Shown: positions 24,719 to 33,296 of the stretch, piece by piece
Position numbering within the stretch: the stretch's first letter is position 1
Layout: the number at the start of each line of letters is the position of its first letter
Source: Pseudoxanthobacter soli DSM 19599
GTDB lineage: Bacteria; Pseudomonadota; Alphaproteobacteria; Rhizobiales; Segnochrobactraceae
Length of the DNA stretch: 51,992 nt
Assembly: GCA_945898215.1 (NCBI GenBank)
Contig: CAMDHY010000019.1
Span: 1-51,992, forward strand
Reading direction: 5' to 3'
Translations under genes and position numbers: made by a program
The notes under the pieces: generated by a model
The model's database searches: none
What the model was told of the DNA's origin: nothing
What the model saw: only the letters and a program-made list of their open reading frames with translations

Positions 24719-25132
24719 TCAGTCCGGGATCATCGCCGTGGCGTCGATCTCCACCAGCCATTCCGGCCGGGCGAGGCAGGTGACGACGATGCCTGTCGAG
24801 ACCGGATGCACACCCTTGATGTATTCGCCCATGGTCCGGTAGACGGCCTCGCGGTGGCGGACGTCGGTCAGGTAGACCACCACCTTGCACAGGTGCTCCA
24901 TCCGGCCGCCGGCCTCCTCGATCAGCTGCCGGATGTTCTGCATCACCTTGTGGGTCTGCGCGACCGGATCATGGCTGTCGAGGTTCTTGGCGCTGTCGAG
25001 GTCCTGCGGGCACTGGCCGCGCAGGAAGATCATCGTGCCGCGCGCCACCACCGCCTGGCAGAGGTCGTTGTCGAGCTTCTGCTCCGGATAGGTGTCCTTG
25101 GTGTTGAACTTGCGGATGCGGGTGTGGGCCAT
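24719..25132 (-). CDS. RidA family protein (enamine/imine deaminase-like)
   Basis: A 137-residue member of the RidA/YjgF/YER057c family, which hydrolyses reactive enamine or imine intermediates to carbonyl compounds and ammonia. The C-terminal CLARPEWLVEIDATAMI segment contains the arginine and glutamate expected at the active site, and TDVRHREAVYRTMGEYI is typical. Amine dehydrogenases make imines, so a RidA in an operon with a histamine-dehydrogenase homologue makes chemical sense (inference). It starts 31 bases after the monooxygenase stop. Confidence 0.93.
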   Translation of the reverse strand: MAHTRIRKFNTKDTYPEQKLDNDLCQAVVARGTMIFLRGQCPQDLDSAKNLDSHDPVAQTHKVMQNIRQLIEEAGGRMEHLCKVVVYLTDVRHREAVYRTMGEYIKGVHPVSTGIVVTCLARPEWLVEIDATAMIPD

Positions 25133-25163
25133 CGGGCGTCCTCGATTTTACGACTGTTCGCGA

Positions 25164-26435
25164 TCAGGGCGCGGTCGGCGCGAGGCGCAGCTCCGCCGGC
25201 CTGTAGGCGAAGTAGCTCCGCTTCCGGGCGATGTGGTCGGCGACGGCACGCGCATCGTGCCAGACGCCCCAGATGAAGGACGAGCCGCGTCTCGTCTGCC
25301 AGGGCAGGCCGAGGAAGTAGATTCCGGGCTCGGCGCCGACACCGCGCTGGTGCTTCGGGCGGCCCTCGGCGTCGACCACGTCGAGCTTCAGCCAGGAAAA
25401 GTCGGAGGAATAGCCCGTCGCCCAGATCACCGTCGTGATGCCGGCGGCGGCGAGGTCGAGTTCACGGATCGGCTCGCGGACACACGCGGGGTCCGGGGGG
25501 ATTTCGCGGGCCGCCGGCTCCTCGGGCAGGTCGAGCCCGTTGCGGGCGACGTAGGCGTCGGCCTCGTCCAGCAAAGCGAGATAGTCGGCGTCGCCCTTGG
25601 CGAGGTTGCGGGCGAGATCCGGCGCCAGGGCGATCCTGCCGTCGTGCCAGGCCTCGGTCCGGCCGAGGAGGGTGATCCCATCGGCAGCGAAGCGGCGGAA
25701 ATCGACGGTGCGCCCGCCGTGGGCGCCGCTGACGGCGATCGTCGTGTGCTCGACACCCGGCACCACCTCGGCATCCCACTTGTTGAGGACGCCGAGCCAC
25801 CAGCAGAAGTCCTGGCCGCGGTACCAGCGCGGCGGCCGACCGTGCGGGCCGACCGAGAGATACACCTGCCGACCGGACTCCTGCAGCTCCTGAGCGATCT
25901 GGGCGCCGGAGGAGCCGGAGCCGACGACGAGCACCGCGCCGGCGGGAAGCTGATCCGGGTTGCGGTAGGCGGCGGAATGGATCTGGAGGATCCCGGCGGT
26001 GTCCGGGATGAGCCGCGGGACCACCGGGGTCTGGAAGGCGCCGGTGGCGGCGATCACCGAGCCGGCCTCGTAGGCGCCGGCCGACGTCTCCACCCGGAAG
26101 CCGGGGCGGCCGGCGCGCCGCGTCACCGACTGCACCTCGACGCCGGTGCGGATCGGGGCGGCGATCTTCCCGGCATAGGCGACGAAGTAGTCGGCCACCT
26201 CCTCCTTGCCGGGGAAGCCGTCTGCGGCACTGGCAAACTCCATGTTCGGGAAGCGGTCGTGCCAGGCGGGGCCGTTGGCGACCAGCGAATCCCAACGGCC
26301 GCTTCGCCAGCGCTCGGCGATCCGGTCGCGTTCGAGGACGACGTGGTCGATGCCGTAGCCACGGAGATGTTCGCTCGCGGCTATGCCTGCCTGGCCGGCG
26401 CCGACCACCAGGACGGAGACGTGTTCTACGGACAT
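25164..26435 (-). CDS. Flavin-containing monooxygenase-type oxidoreductase
   Basis: A 423-residue FAD/NAD(P)H protein of the FMO/CzcO class. FAD-binding VVGAGQAGIAASEHL lies at residues 9-23, an FMO-like ILQIHSAAY motif near 140, and the NADPH-binding VVGSGSSGAQIAQEL near 165; IWATGYSSDFSWL is the C-terminal ATG motif. Such enzymes hydroxylate soft nucleophiles (N or S) or perform Baeyer-Villiger reactions. The substrate here is probably the operon's amine or a breakdown product. ATG 26435 has a purine-rich GGAGGGGG site just upstream; a longer open frame to 26621 lacks family similarity. Gap to the upstream flavoprotein gene is 55 bases. Confidence 0.88.
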   Translation of the reverse strand: MSVEHVSVLVVGAGQAGIAASEHLRGYGIDHVVLERDRIAERWRSGRWDSLVANGPAWHDRFPNMEFASAADGFPGKEEVADYFVAYAGKIAAPIRTGVEVQSVTRRAGRPGFRVETSAGAYEAGSVIAATGAFQTPVVPRLIPDTAGILQIHSAAYRNPDQLPAGAVLVVGSGSSGAQIAQELQESGRQVYLSVGPHGRPPRWYRGQDFCWWLGVLNKWDAEVVPGVEHTTIAVSGAHGGRTVDFRRFAADGITLLGRTEAWHDGRIALAPDLARNLAKGDADYLALLDEADAYVARNGLDLPEEPAAREIPPDPACVREPIRELDLAAAGITTVIWATGYSSDFSWLKLDVVDAEGRPKHQRGVGAEPGIYFLGLPWQTRRGSSFIWGVWHDARAVADHIARKRSYFAYRPAELRLAPTAP

Positions 26436-26490
26436 GATTCTGCCCCCTCCCCGGCCGTCGCGGGCCGTGCCGGCCGCCTCGCTCCAATCC

Positions 26491-28563
26491 TCATGGCGCA
26501 AGCTCCGCCAGTTCGCGCCGGAACGGCAAGGCGTCGCCGATATCGGGCGCGTCGAGCTCCTCGGCGTAGCGCCGCCCCGCATAGGTCGCCCAGGCGATCG
26601 GACCGGGGGCGGCTGCGTCACCGATCACCTTCAGCGACTGGATGCCGGCCGCGGCCCAGTCGCGCTCGCGGAGCTCGAGATAAAGCGCGTCGTTCGGGGT
26701 GCGGCTCGTGACGAGCACCACCGCCTCCGCCGGCACCGACGTGCGGGCACCGGTCCAGGTGCAGCCGAGGGTCACCTCGCCGGCACCGATCACTTCGGGC
26801 GCCTTGCTGGGCACCACGTCGATCCCGAGCGATAGCAGCCGACGCATGATCACCCCCTGCTCCAGCGTGTTCTCCGTCCACTCGGCCACCTTCGTCGCCG
26901 GCGTGATGAAGGCGACCCGGCAGCCGCGGGCGGCCAACACCTCGGCGATCACCGAGCCCATGTAGAAGTGGTCGTCGTCATAGAGCAGCACGCGCCCGCC
27001 CACGGGACCGCCACCGGCCATCACGTCGTCCGGCGTGAACAGGGGCATCGCCGGATCGGTCGGGATCGGCGCGAGGTGCAGGCGCGCCACCACGTCCCGA
27101 CGCCAGGTCGACCCGGTGGCGATGGCGACGTGCTCGAAGCCCATGTCGAGCACTTCGTCGGCGGTGAGCCGGCTGTCGAGATAGGTCTCGACGTTCGCCA
27201 TCGGCGCGATCTGGCCGGTGCGGAAATCGGCGACGCGGCCCCAGGCGGAGAGGCCGGGCAGCTGGCGTTCGCGCTCCACGCGGCCGCCGAGCGTCGTCGT
27301 CGCCTCGGCGAGCGCAACGCGGTAGCCGCGCTTGCCGAGTTGCAGCGCCGCCTCGAGCCCGGTCGGCCCGGCGCCGACGATCAGCACCGACTCGGACGGC
27401 CCCTTCGGACGCGCGCGCTCCGGGTGCCAGCCCTTGCGCCACTCCTCCATGAAGGCGGTGTTCTGGGTGCAGCGGCTGATGGCGCCGGTCATGTCGCCGC
27501 TGACGCAGATGTTGCAGCCGATGCACTCGCGGATGTCGTCGAAGCGCCCCTCCTCGATCTTGCGCGGCAGGAACGGGTCGGCAATCGAGGGCCGCGCCGC
27601 GCCGATGAAGTCGAGGATGCCCTGGCGCACCTGCCGCACCATCGCGTCCGCCGAGGTGAAGCGGCCGACGCCCACCACTGGCTTCGGCGTCAGCGCCTTG
27701 ATGCCGGCGACGAGATCCTCCTGCGCCCCCTCCCCCACGAAGCGCGAGGTACCGGAGCAGTTCTCCCAGGTGCCGTGGGCGAGGTCCCACAGGTCCGGCA
27801 GATCGGCGTTGAGCGCGATGAACTCGCGCAGCTCCGCATTCGACAGGCCGAGCGTGCCCTCCTCGTGCAGCGACAGCCGCAGCGTGATCGCCATCTCGTC
27901 GCGCGTTTCCTCGCGCAGCTCGGCGATCACCTCGCGGACGAAGCGCGAGCGGTTGTCGAGGCTGCCGCCGTATTCGTCGCCGCGCTGGTTGGTGGCGCGC
28001 GACAGGAAGTGCTGGAAGATGCCGAAGCCGTGGGCGCCGTAGAGGCAGACGAGGTCGAAGCCGGCGGTGCGCGCCCGCCGCACGGCGTTGCAGAACCAGC
28101 GGCGGATGTTGCGGATGTCGTCGCGGTCGACCGTGCGCGCCTGGACCGGATCGGCGGTGAAGGTGAGGATCGGCCCGCCCGTCACGGCGAGCGGCACCTC
28201 GCGGCTGTAGAGGTTCGGCCCGTTGATGCCGGAATAGGCGAGCTGGATGCCGGCGAGTGCACCGTGAGACTTCATGGCGTCGGCCATGCGGGCGAGCGCC
28301 GGGATCTCGCGATCGTCCCACAGGCGCTGCTCGATGAAGGGCGTGATCTCCGAGGTCTGGTGGATCTCGGTCTGCTCGGTGAAGATGACGCCCCAGCCGC
28401 CCTCCGCCTTGGTGCGGCGCATCTCGGCCACCGCCGAGGGGTCGCGGTAGCCGCCGCCATTGCAGTGCGGCACCTGGTAGAAGCGGTTCTTGGCGAGCTT
28501 CGGCCCGATGCGCACCGGCTCGAAGAGGACGTCGTAACGGGCGGGACGGGCGTTCGTGTCCAT
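26491..28563 (-). CDS. Histamine-dehydrogenase-like 6-S-cysteinyl-FMN / 4Fe-4S flavoprotein
   Basis: A 690-residue member of the trimethylamine dehydrogenase family, which oxidatively deaminates amines to aldehydes. Cys34 in FYQVPHCNGGG is the covalent FMN site (Cys30 in TMADH). The iron-sulfur ligands are Cys347, 350, 353 and 365. The ADP-binding motif is VLIVGAGPTGLEAA near residue 393. The substrate bowl of TMADH (Tyr60/Trp264/Trp355) is replaced by Gln64/Trp266/Asp357, the set described for Nocardioides simplex histamine dehydrogenase (Gln65/Trp267/Asp358). The ETF-contact Tyr442 is Met474, also as in that enzyme, where it is not conserved. Amine specificity is inferred; histamine, agmatine or another diamine could be the substrate. 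It starts three bases after the hydrolase stop codon. Confidence 0.9.
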   Translation of the reverse strand: MDTNARPARYDVLFEPVRIGPKLAKNRFYQVPHCNGGGYRDPSAVAEMRRTKAEGGWGVIFTEQTEIHQTSEITPFIEQRLWDDREIPALARMADAMKSHGALAGIQLAYSGINGPNLYSREVPLAVTGGPILTFTADPVQARTVDRDDIRNIRRWFCNAVRRARTAGFDLVCLYGAHGFGIFQHFLSRATNQRGDEYGGSLDNRSRFVREVIAELREETRDEMAITLRLSLHEEGTLGLSNAELREFIALNADLPDLWDLAHGTWENCSGTSRFVGEGAQEDLVAGIKALTPKPVVGVGRFTSADAMVRQVRQGILDFIGAARPSIADPFLPRKIEEGRFDDIRECIGCNICVSGDMTGAISRCTQNTAFMEEWRKGWHPERARPKGPSESVLIVGAGPTGLEAALQLGKRGYRVALAEATTTLGGRVERERQLPGLSAWGRVADFRTGQIAPMANVETYLDSRLTADEVLDMGFEHVAIATGSTWRRDVVARLHLAPIPTDPAMPLFTPDDVMAGGGPVGGRVLLYDDDHFYMGSVIAEVLAARGCRVAFITPATKVAEWTENTLEQGVIMRRLLSLGIDVVPSKAPEVIGAGEVTLGCTWTGARTSVPAEAVVLVTSRTPNDALYLELRERDWAAAGIQSLKVIGDAAAPGPIAWATYAGRRYAEELDAPDIGDALPFRRELAELAP

Positions 28564-28566
28564 GGC

Positions 28567-29322
28567 TCACTCGACGGGTCGGTAATCGCGGCCTTGTGTC
28601 GACAGGCGCGCGGGATCGGCGGGCAGCAGGTCGGCGATGAGCAGCGCCGGCCCGGGGCCGGCCTGCGCCAGGACGGTGGCGTCCGCCGAGACGAGGCAGG
28701 AGCCGCCGGTGTAGGTGAGGTCGCCCTCGCTGCCGCAATGGTTGGCGTAGGCGATCGCGACGCCGTGGATAACGGCCTGCGCCGGCACCGTCACCGACGG
28801 CACGTGCGTGAACGGCTGCATGTTCGCCGTCGGGCAGAGGACGAGCTGGACGCCGCGGTCGGCGAGCGTTCTCAACAGCTGCGGGAACTCGACGTCGTAG
28901 CAGATCAACAGCGCCGTGCTGGTGCCGTCGAGGTCGAAGGTCACCAGCCGGTCGCCTGGTACGAAGAAGTGCTTCTCCCGGGCGCCGTAGAGCTGCGTCT
29001 TGCGGTAGAGCGCCAGCCGCCGCCCGTCGGCGCCCCAGGCCATCGCGGTGTTGTAAAGCGCCTCGCCGTCGCGCTCGGCGACGCCGACGGCCAGCGCGCA
29101 GCCGGCTTTCGCGGCGAGCGGGCCGAGCACGTCGTCCCAGCCGTCCGCCGTGCGCGCGCCGACGCCCGGGTCGGCGACGTTGTAGCCCGGCAGGAAGAGC
29201 TCCGGGAACAGCGCCACCTGCGCCCCCCGCGCCGCCGCAGCCGTGAGCGACGACGTCAGGGACGCAAGGGCCCGTTCCGTCGCCCCGGCGGGCGACGGAT
29301 CCTGCACGACAGCGATGCGCAT
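28567..29322 (-). CDS. Carbon-nitrogen hydrolase (nitrilase superfamily)
   Basis: A 251-residue amidase-like enzyme with the Glu-Lys-Cys triad: Glu in LFPELFLPGYN (about residue 41), Lys in YRKTQLYG (about 108) and Cys in LICYDVEFP (about 140). These hydrolyse amides, carbamoyl groups or nitriles; relatives include N-carbamoylputrescine amidase and omega-amidases. In this operon it could release ammonia from an acylated or carbamoylated amine, or hydrolyse an amide product (inference). It starts 22 bases after the binding-protein stop and is followed three bases later by the flavoprotein gene. Confidence 0.92.
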   Translation of the reverse strand: MRIAVVQDPSPAGATERALASLTSSLTAAAARGAQVALFPELFLPGYNVADPGVGARTADGWDDVLGPLAAKAGCALAVGVAERDGEALYNTAMAWGADGRRLALYRKTQLYGAREKHFFVPGDRLVTFDLDGTSTALLICYDVEFPQLLRTLADRGVQLVLCPTANMQPFTHVPSVTVPAQAVIHGVAIAYANHCGSEGDLTYTGGSCLVSADATVLAQAGPGPALLIADLLPADPARLSTQGRDYRPVE

Positions 29323-29344
29323 CGGTGTGGCTCTTGTCTCGACT

Positions 29345-30376
29345 TTACTTCTTCAGGTTCAGCCAGATGGCGTCGTAGAGCTTCTGAGTCTCCTGGTCGC
29401 AGGCTTCGACGAAGTCGAACTTCATGCTGGCCGGCGGATTGTTCTCGGGGCTGTTCTTGATCGCGTCGTCGAGGAACGGCTCGACGCCCTTCACCCCGGC
29501 GGTGTAGGCGGCGTAGTTGGTGAGCGCCGCAGCGTTCTCCGGCACGAGCAGGAAGTTCATGAACTTCAGCGCGTTCTCGCGGTTCGGCGCATCCTTCAGG
29601 AGAACGACGTTGTCCATCCAGACGACGGCGCCTTCCTTCGGGTAGGCATATTCGATGTTCGCACCCTCGGCGCGGGCCTTCGAGGAGAAGCCGTTGTAGA
29701 TCATGCCGGCGGCGGCATCGCCGGAGACCAGCACGTCCTTGGCGGTGTCGGAGCCGAAGGAGGCCCAGGAGGGCTTCGCCTTCAGCAGCATGTCGTTCAG
29801 CGCCTTCAGCTGCGCCCGGTCGGTCGTGCACTGCGGGATGCCGAGGTACATGGAGCCGAGGGCGAGCACCTCGCCCTGGCTGTCAAGGACGTTGATGCGG
29901 CCCTTCAGCTCCTCCGGCGGGTCGAAGATGATGGCGAGCGAGCCGATGTCGCCCTTGTAGACGTCGCGGTTCACCGAGAACGCGGTGGAGCCCCACTGGT
30001 AGGGGATCGAATGGGTGCGGCCCGGATCGAACGGCACGTCGGCCCATTCCGCCTCGATGTTGGCGAAGTTCGACAGCTCCTCGGGCTTGAAGCTGTCGAG
30101 GAGGCCCTGATCGGCCATGATCTTGACCATGTAGTCGCCGGGCATCGCCACGTCGTACTGGCCGAGCTTGCCGGCCTTCAGGCTCGCGAGCAATGCCTCG
30201 TTGGACTCGTAGGTGTCCATCGTCACCTTGACGCCGGTCTCGCTCGTGAACTTGTCGAGGAGCGGCTGCGGCATGTACTCGAAGAAATTGTAGATCTTCA
30301 GTTCACCGTCGGCGAAGGCGGGGGAGACGAACAGCGTCGTGGCCAGGAGGGCGGTGGCGAGAAGCGATTTCTTCAT
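29345..30376 (-). CDS. Polyamine-type ABC transporter substrate-binding protein (PotD/PotF-like)
   Basis: Periplasmic binding protein of 343 residues. The signal peptide MKKSLLATALLATTLFVSPA is cleaved near AFADGE, and the mature part starts ELKIYNFFEYMPQPLLDKF, the standard PotD/PotF opening. YDVAMPGDYMV and PYQWGSTAF are conserved family segments near the ligand cleft. Start ATG 30376 has a very good AGGAGA site. Spermidine/putrescine-type proteins bind many cationic amines, so histamine or agmatine are reasonable ligands given the downstream genes. It follows the permease gene by 17 bases. Confidence 0.94.
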   Translation of the reverse strand: MKKSLLATALLATTLFVSPAFADGELKIYNFFEYMPQPLLDKFTSETGVKVTMDTYESNEALLASLKAGKLGQYDVAMPGDYMVKIMADQGLLDSFKPEELSNFANIEAEWADVPFDPGRTHSIPYQWGSTAFSVNRDVYKGDIGSLAIIFDPPEELKGRINVLDSQGEVLALGSMYLGIPQCTTDRAQLKALNDMLLKAKPSWASFGSDTAKDVLVSGDAAAGMIYNGFSSKARAEGANIEYAYPKEGAVVWMDNVVLLKDAPNRENALKFMNFLLVPENAAALTNYAAYTAGVKGVEPFLDDAIKNSPENNPPASMKFDFVEACDQETQKLYDAIWLNLKK

Positions 30377-30393
30377 CTGAGTTCTCCTTTGGA

Positions 30394-31203
30394 TCAACGG
30401 GTCTTCTGCCCGATGCGGTTGGCGAGATAGCTGAGGGTGACGAAAACGACGGAGACCATGAGCATCAGCGTCGAGATCGCCATGATGTTCGGCTTGATGC
30501 CCTGCTTCACTGATCCGAAGATCGCGGTGGGCAGCGTCTCCATGCCAGCACCCTTGACGAAGTTGGTGATGATGAAGTCGTCGAGGCTGATGATGAAGGC
30601 GAGCAGCCAGCCGGAGATGATGCCCGGCATCATCAGGGGCAGCAGGATCAGCCGGAACGCCTGCCAGCGCGAGGCGTAGAGGTCGCGGGCGGCGAGCTCG
30701 TAGCTCTCCTCGATCCCCTGCATGCGGGCGGCGATCGGCAGGTAGGCGAAGGGGATGCAGAAGGTGATGTGGGCGACGAGGATGGTGCCGTAGCCGGTGC
30801 GCACGCCGATCGCCGTGAAGAACACCAGCGTCGCCACCGCGGTGACGATCTCCGGCACCATCAGCGGCAGGCTGATCAGCGCGTAGGAAGCCTGGCGTCC
30901 GTGGAAGCGCCCGCCGCGGATCATCGCGACGGCCGCCGCCAGGGCGATGACTGTCGCCGCCGTCGAGGCGAGCGCGGCGATGGAGAGCGAGTTCCAGGCC
31001 GCCGCCCGGAAGATCGGCGCCTCCGGGCCGGTGAAGACGTCGGCGTACCAGCGCAGCGAGAAGCCGGCCCAGTTGGTGATCGAACGGTCGTCGTTGAAGG
31101 AGTAGACCGCGATCACCGCCAGCGGCACGTAGAGGATCGTCAGGCAAAGCGCCGTCGTTAGCCCGAAGCCGGCATAGCGGCGCATGTCGGTCCGGGCCGC
31201 CAT
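30394..31203 (-). CDS. Polyamine-type ABC transporter permease (PotC-like)
   Basis: A 269-residue inner-membrane permease with about six helices. The EAA-type loop is [19 protein letters not shown], and [10 protein letters not shown] is the diagnostic PotC segment near the end. ATG 31203 overlaps the stop of the preceding permease gene by one base (TGATG), implying translational coupling. It pairs with the PotB-like subunit to form the channel. Confidence 0.95.
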   Translation of the reverse strand: MAARTDMRRYAGFGLTTALCLTILYVPLAVIAVYSFNDDRSITNWAGFSLRWYADVFTGPEAPIFRAAAWNSLSIAALASTAATVIALAAAVAMIRGGRFHGRQASYALISLPLMVPEIVTAVATLVFFTAIGVRTGYGTILVAHITFCIPFAYLPIAARMQGIEESYELAARDLYASRWQAFRLILLPLMMPGIISGWLLAFIISLDDFIITNFVKGAGMETLPTAIFGSVKQGIKPNIMAISTLMLMVSVVFVTLSYLANRIGQKTR

Positions 31204-32120
31204 CAGCGCCGCCCCCGCCCGGCGGCGCGCGCCTGCCACAGGAGCACGAGCAGCACGAGCGACATCAGGATCATTGCGACCGCGCCGCCGAACGGCCAGT
31301 TGCCCATGCTGCCGCGGAACTGCTCGTCGATCAGCGAGCCGATCATGTAGGTCTTGGCGCCGCCGAGGAGGTCGGGCGCCAGGAAGGCGCCGAGCGAGGG
31401 CACGAAGACGAGGATGCAGCCCGCGACGATGCCGGGCTTCACCACCGGCAGGACGATCTCGCGTAGCGTCGTCCACGGGCCGGCATAGAGGTCGCGCGCG
31501 GCTTCCGAGAGGGCGAAGTTGTAGCGCTCCACCGCCGCGTAGATCGGCAGCACCATGAACGGCAGATAGCTGTAGAAGAGCCCGAGTTGCACCGCCACGT
31601 CGGTGTTGATGATGCGCAGTGGCGCGTCGATCACCCCGATCGCCAGCAGGCCCTCGTTGAGCGGCCCCTGGTCCCGCAGCAGGAAGCGCAGCGACACGGT
31701 GCGGATCAAGAGGTTCACCCAGTAGGGCACCGTGATTAGGAACACCCAGAGCGCCCGGTGGCGCGGGCTGCGGGTGGCGATGAACCAGGCGGTCGGGAAG
31801 CCGATCAGCAGGCACAGCAGCGTCGCCAGCGCCGCCTGCCAGATCGAGCGCCAGAAAATGGCGATGTAGGTCCACTCGATCTGCGGCGGCTCGTCGCCGA
31901 ACAGGCCGCGGGTGACGAAGAACTGGTCGTAGGCGGCGAGGCTGAACTCCCAGACGACGCCGCCGCGGAAGTCCTTGGTGAGGACCGAATAGACGCCCAT
32001 CAGCACGACCGGCACGAGCAGGAACGTGCCGATCACCAGCCACGTCGGCAGCATCAGCGGCACGGCGAGCGACCGCCATCCCGTCGCCAAAGAGCCGGAT
32101 GCGTGGGGCGCGGCGGCCAT
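31203..32120 (-). CDS. Polyamine-type ABC transporter permease (PotB-like)
   Basis: A 305-residue inner-membrane permease. Six helices are visible, and the segment [18 protein letters not shown] is typical of PotB proteins; the coupling loop is [20 protein letters not shown] 32120 overlaps the ATPase stop by one base (TGATG). Together with the PotC-like protein and the ATPase it forms the membrane complex for uptake of the operon's amine. Confidence 0.95.
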   Translation of the reverse strand: MAAAPHASGSLATGWRSLAVPLMLPTWLVIGTFLLVPVVLMGVYSVLTKDFRGGVVWEFSLAAYDQFFVTRGLFGDEPPQIEWTYIAIFWRSIWQAALATLLCLLIGFPTAWFIATRSPRHRALWVFLITVPYWVNLLIRTVSLRFLLRDQGPLNEGLLAIGVIDAPLRIINTDVAVQLGLFYSYLPFMVLPIYAAVERYNFALSEAARDLYAGPWTTLREIVLPVVKPGIVAGCILVFVPSLGAFLAPDLLGGAKTYMIGSLIDEQFRGSMGNWPFGGAVAMILMSLVLLVLLWQARAAGRGRR

Positions 32121-33181
32121 CAGTCGAGGAGCAGGCGCGCGGCGCCCGCCTCCACGGTGAGCCCGACTTCGGCACCCGCCGCCGGCAGTTCATTGCGGCT
32201 GGAATTCTGCAGCCGCGTGATGATCGGCGTGCCGTCGGCAAGCCGCGCCAGAAGCTGCAGATCCGTGCCGAGATAGATCACCCGCTCGACCCGCGCAGTG
32301 AGGTCGGCGTCTGCGGTGGCGAGCGACAGGCGCTCCGGCCGGATCGAGACGTGGTGGGCGCCCGGCGCCAGCCCCTCGACCGCGTCGGTGGTGAGCACGT
32401 GGCCGCCCGGCAGGGTGATCCGGGCCCGGCCGTCGGCAACGGCGTCGACCATCACCGGCAGCACGTTCGTCTCGCCGATGAAGTCGGCGACGAAGCGGTT
32501 CACCGGCGCCTCATAGATCGTCCTGGGATCGCCGACCTGCTGCACCTGCCCGTTCGACATCACCGCGATGCGGTCGGACATCGCGAGCGCTTCCTCCTGG
32601 TCGTGCGTCACGAACACGAAGGTGATGCCCGTCGTCTCCTGCAGCTGCTTCAGCTCCACCCGCATCGCCTGGCGGAGCTTCAGGTCGAGCGCCGACAGCG
32701 GCTCGTCGAGGAGCAGCACGCGCGGCCGCGGCGCGAGTGCCCGGGCGAGCGCGACGCGCTGCTGCTGGCCGCCGGAGAGCTGCGTCGGCAGCCGGTCGGC
32801 GAAGTCGGAGAGGTGGACGAGTTCGAGCATCTCGGCGGCGCGGGCACGACGCTCGGCCGGCGCGACACCCTGCATCCTGAGGCCGAATCCGACGTTGTCG
32901 CGCACCGTCATGTGTGGGAACAGGGCGTACTGCTGGAACACCGTGTTGACCGGCCGCTTCTCCGGCGGCAACGCGGCGATGTTCTCGCCGTAGAGCGCGA
33001 TCTCACCGGCCGTCACGTCCTCGAAGCCGGCGATGGTGCGCAGCAGCGTCGTCTTTCCGCAGCCGGACGGCCCGAGCAGGGTGAAGAACTCATTGTCGGC
33101 GATCGATAGGGAGACGCCCTTCAGTGCCTCGAAGGCGCCATAGCGCTTGACGACCCGGTCGATGCCGATGGCTTGCCGCAT
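32120..33181 (-). CDS. Polyamine-type ABC transporter ATP-binding protein (PotA-like)
   Basis: A 353-residue ATPase and first gene of the amine operon. Walker [17 protein letters not shown], signature [15 protein letters not shown], Walker [16 protein letters not shown] and switch [16 protein letters not shown] are intact; a TOBE domain fills the C-terminus. ATG 33181 has a GGGAG site 5 bases upstream; a start at 33229 would add 16 residues running into the operator region. It is divergent from the LuxR-type gene across 113 bases with GGGGTAT repeats. Confidence 0.95.
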   Translation of the reverse strand: MRQAIGIDRVVKRYGAFEALKGVSLSIADNEFFTLLGPSGCGKTTLLRTIAGFEDVTAGEIALYGENIAALPPEKRPVNTVFQQYALFPHMTVRDNVGFGLRMQGVAPAERRARAAEMLELVHLSDFADRLPTQLSGGQQQRVALARALAPRPRVLLLDEPLSALDLKLRQAMRVELKQLQETTGITFVFVTHDQEEALAMSDRIAVMSNGQVQQVGDPRTIYEAPVNRFVADFIGETNVLPVMVDAVADGRARITLPGGHVLTTDAVEGLAPGAHHVSIRPERLSLATADADLTARVERVIYLGTDLQLLARLADGTPIITRLQNSSRNELPAAGAEVGLTVEAGAARLLLD

Positions 33182-33227
33182 CACGCTCCCGCCGATGTCC
33201 AGGGCAGCTTGCCCGCACGGACATTTC

Positions 33228-33296
33228 ATACCCCTGCCACCTCGGATTCACGGTAAAACCGGCCGGCGACAGGGGTATATAACCCCAAGGGGGTAT
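33228..33296. promoter_or_regulatory. Putative operator: repeated GGGGTAT motifs between importer operon and luxR-type gene
   Basis: The heptamer GGGGTAT occurs inverted at 33228-33234 (ATACCCC) and direct at 33272-33278 and 33290-33296. The first two extend to a 9-bp inverted repeat, ATACCCCTG (33228-33236) and CAGGGGTAT (33270-33278). A 5-bp-arm palindrome GGGGT-ATATA-ACCCC (33272-33286) overlaps the second copy. The last copy includes the first bases of the luxR-type ATG, which suggests autoregulation. Binding by the adjacent LuxR-type protein is inference. Confidence 0.6.

Noticed and set aside
26491-28563. Annotation as trimethylamine or dimethylamine dehydrogenase
   Set aside because: Gln64 alone would fit dimethylamine dehydrogenase, but Asp357 in place of the bowl Trp355 and loss of the ETF Tyr fit histamine dehydrogenase better.
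26968-29460. An 830-codon plus-strand frame opposite the flavoprotein and hydrolase genes
   Set aside because: Antisense to two genes with intact catalytic motifs; no domain and no ribosome binding site.
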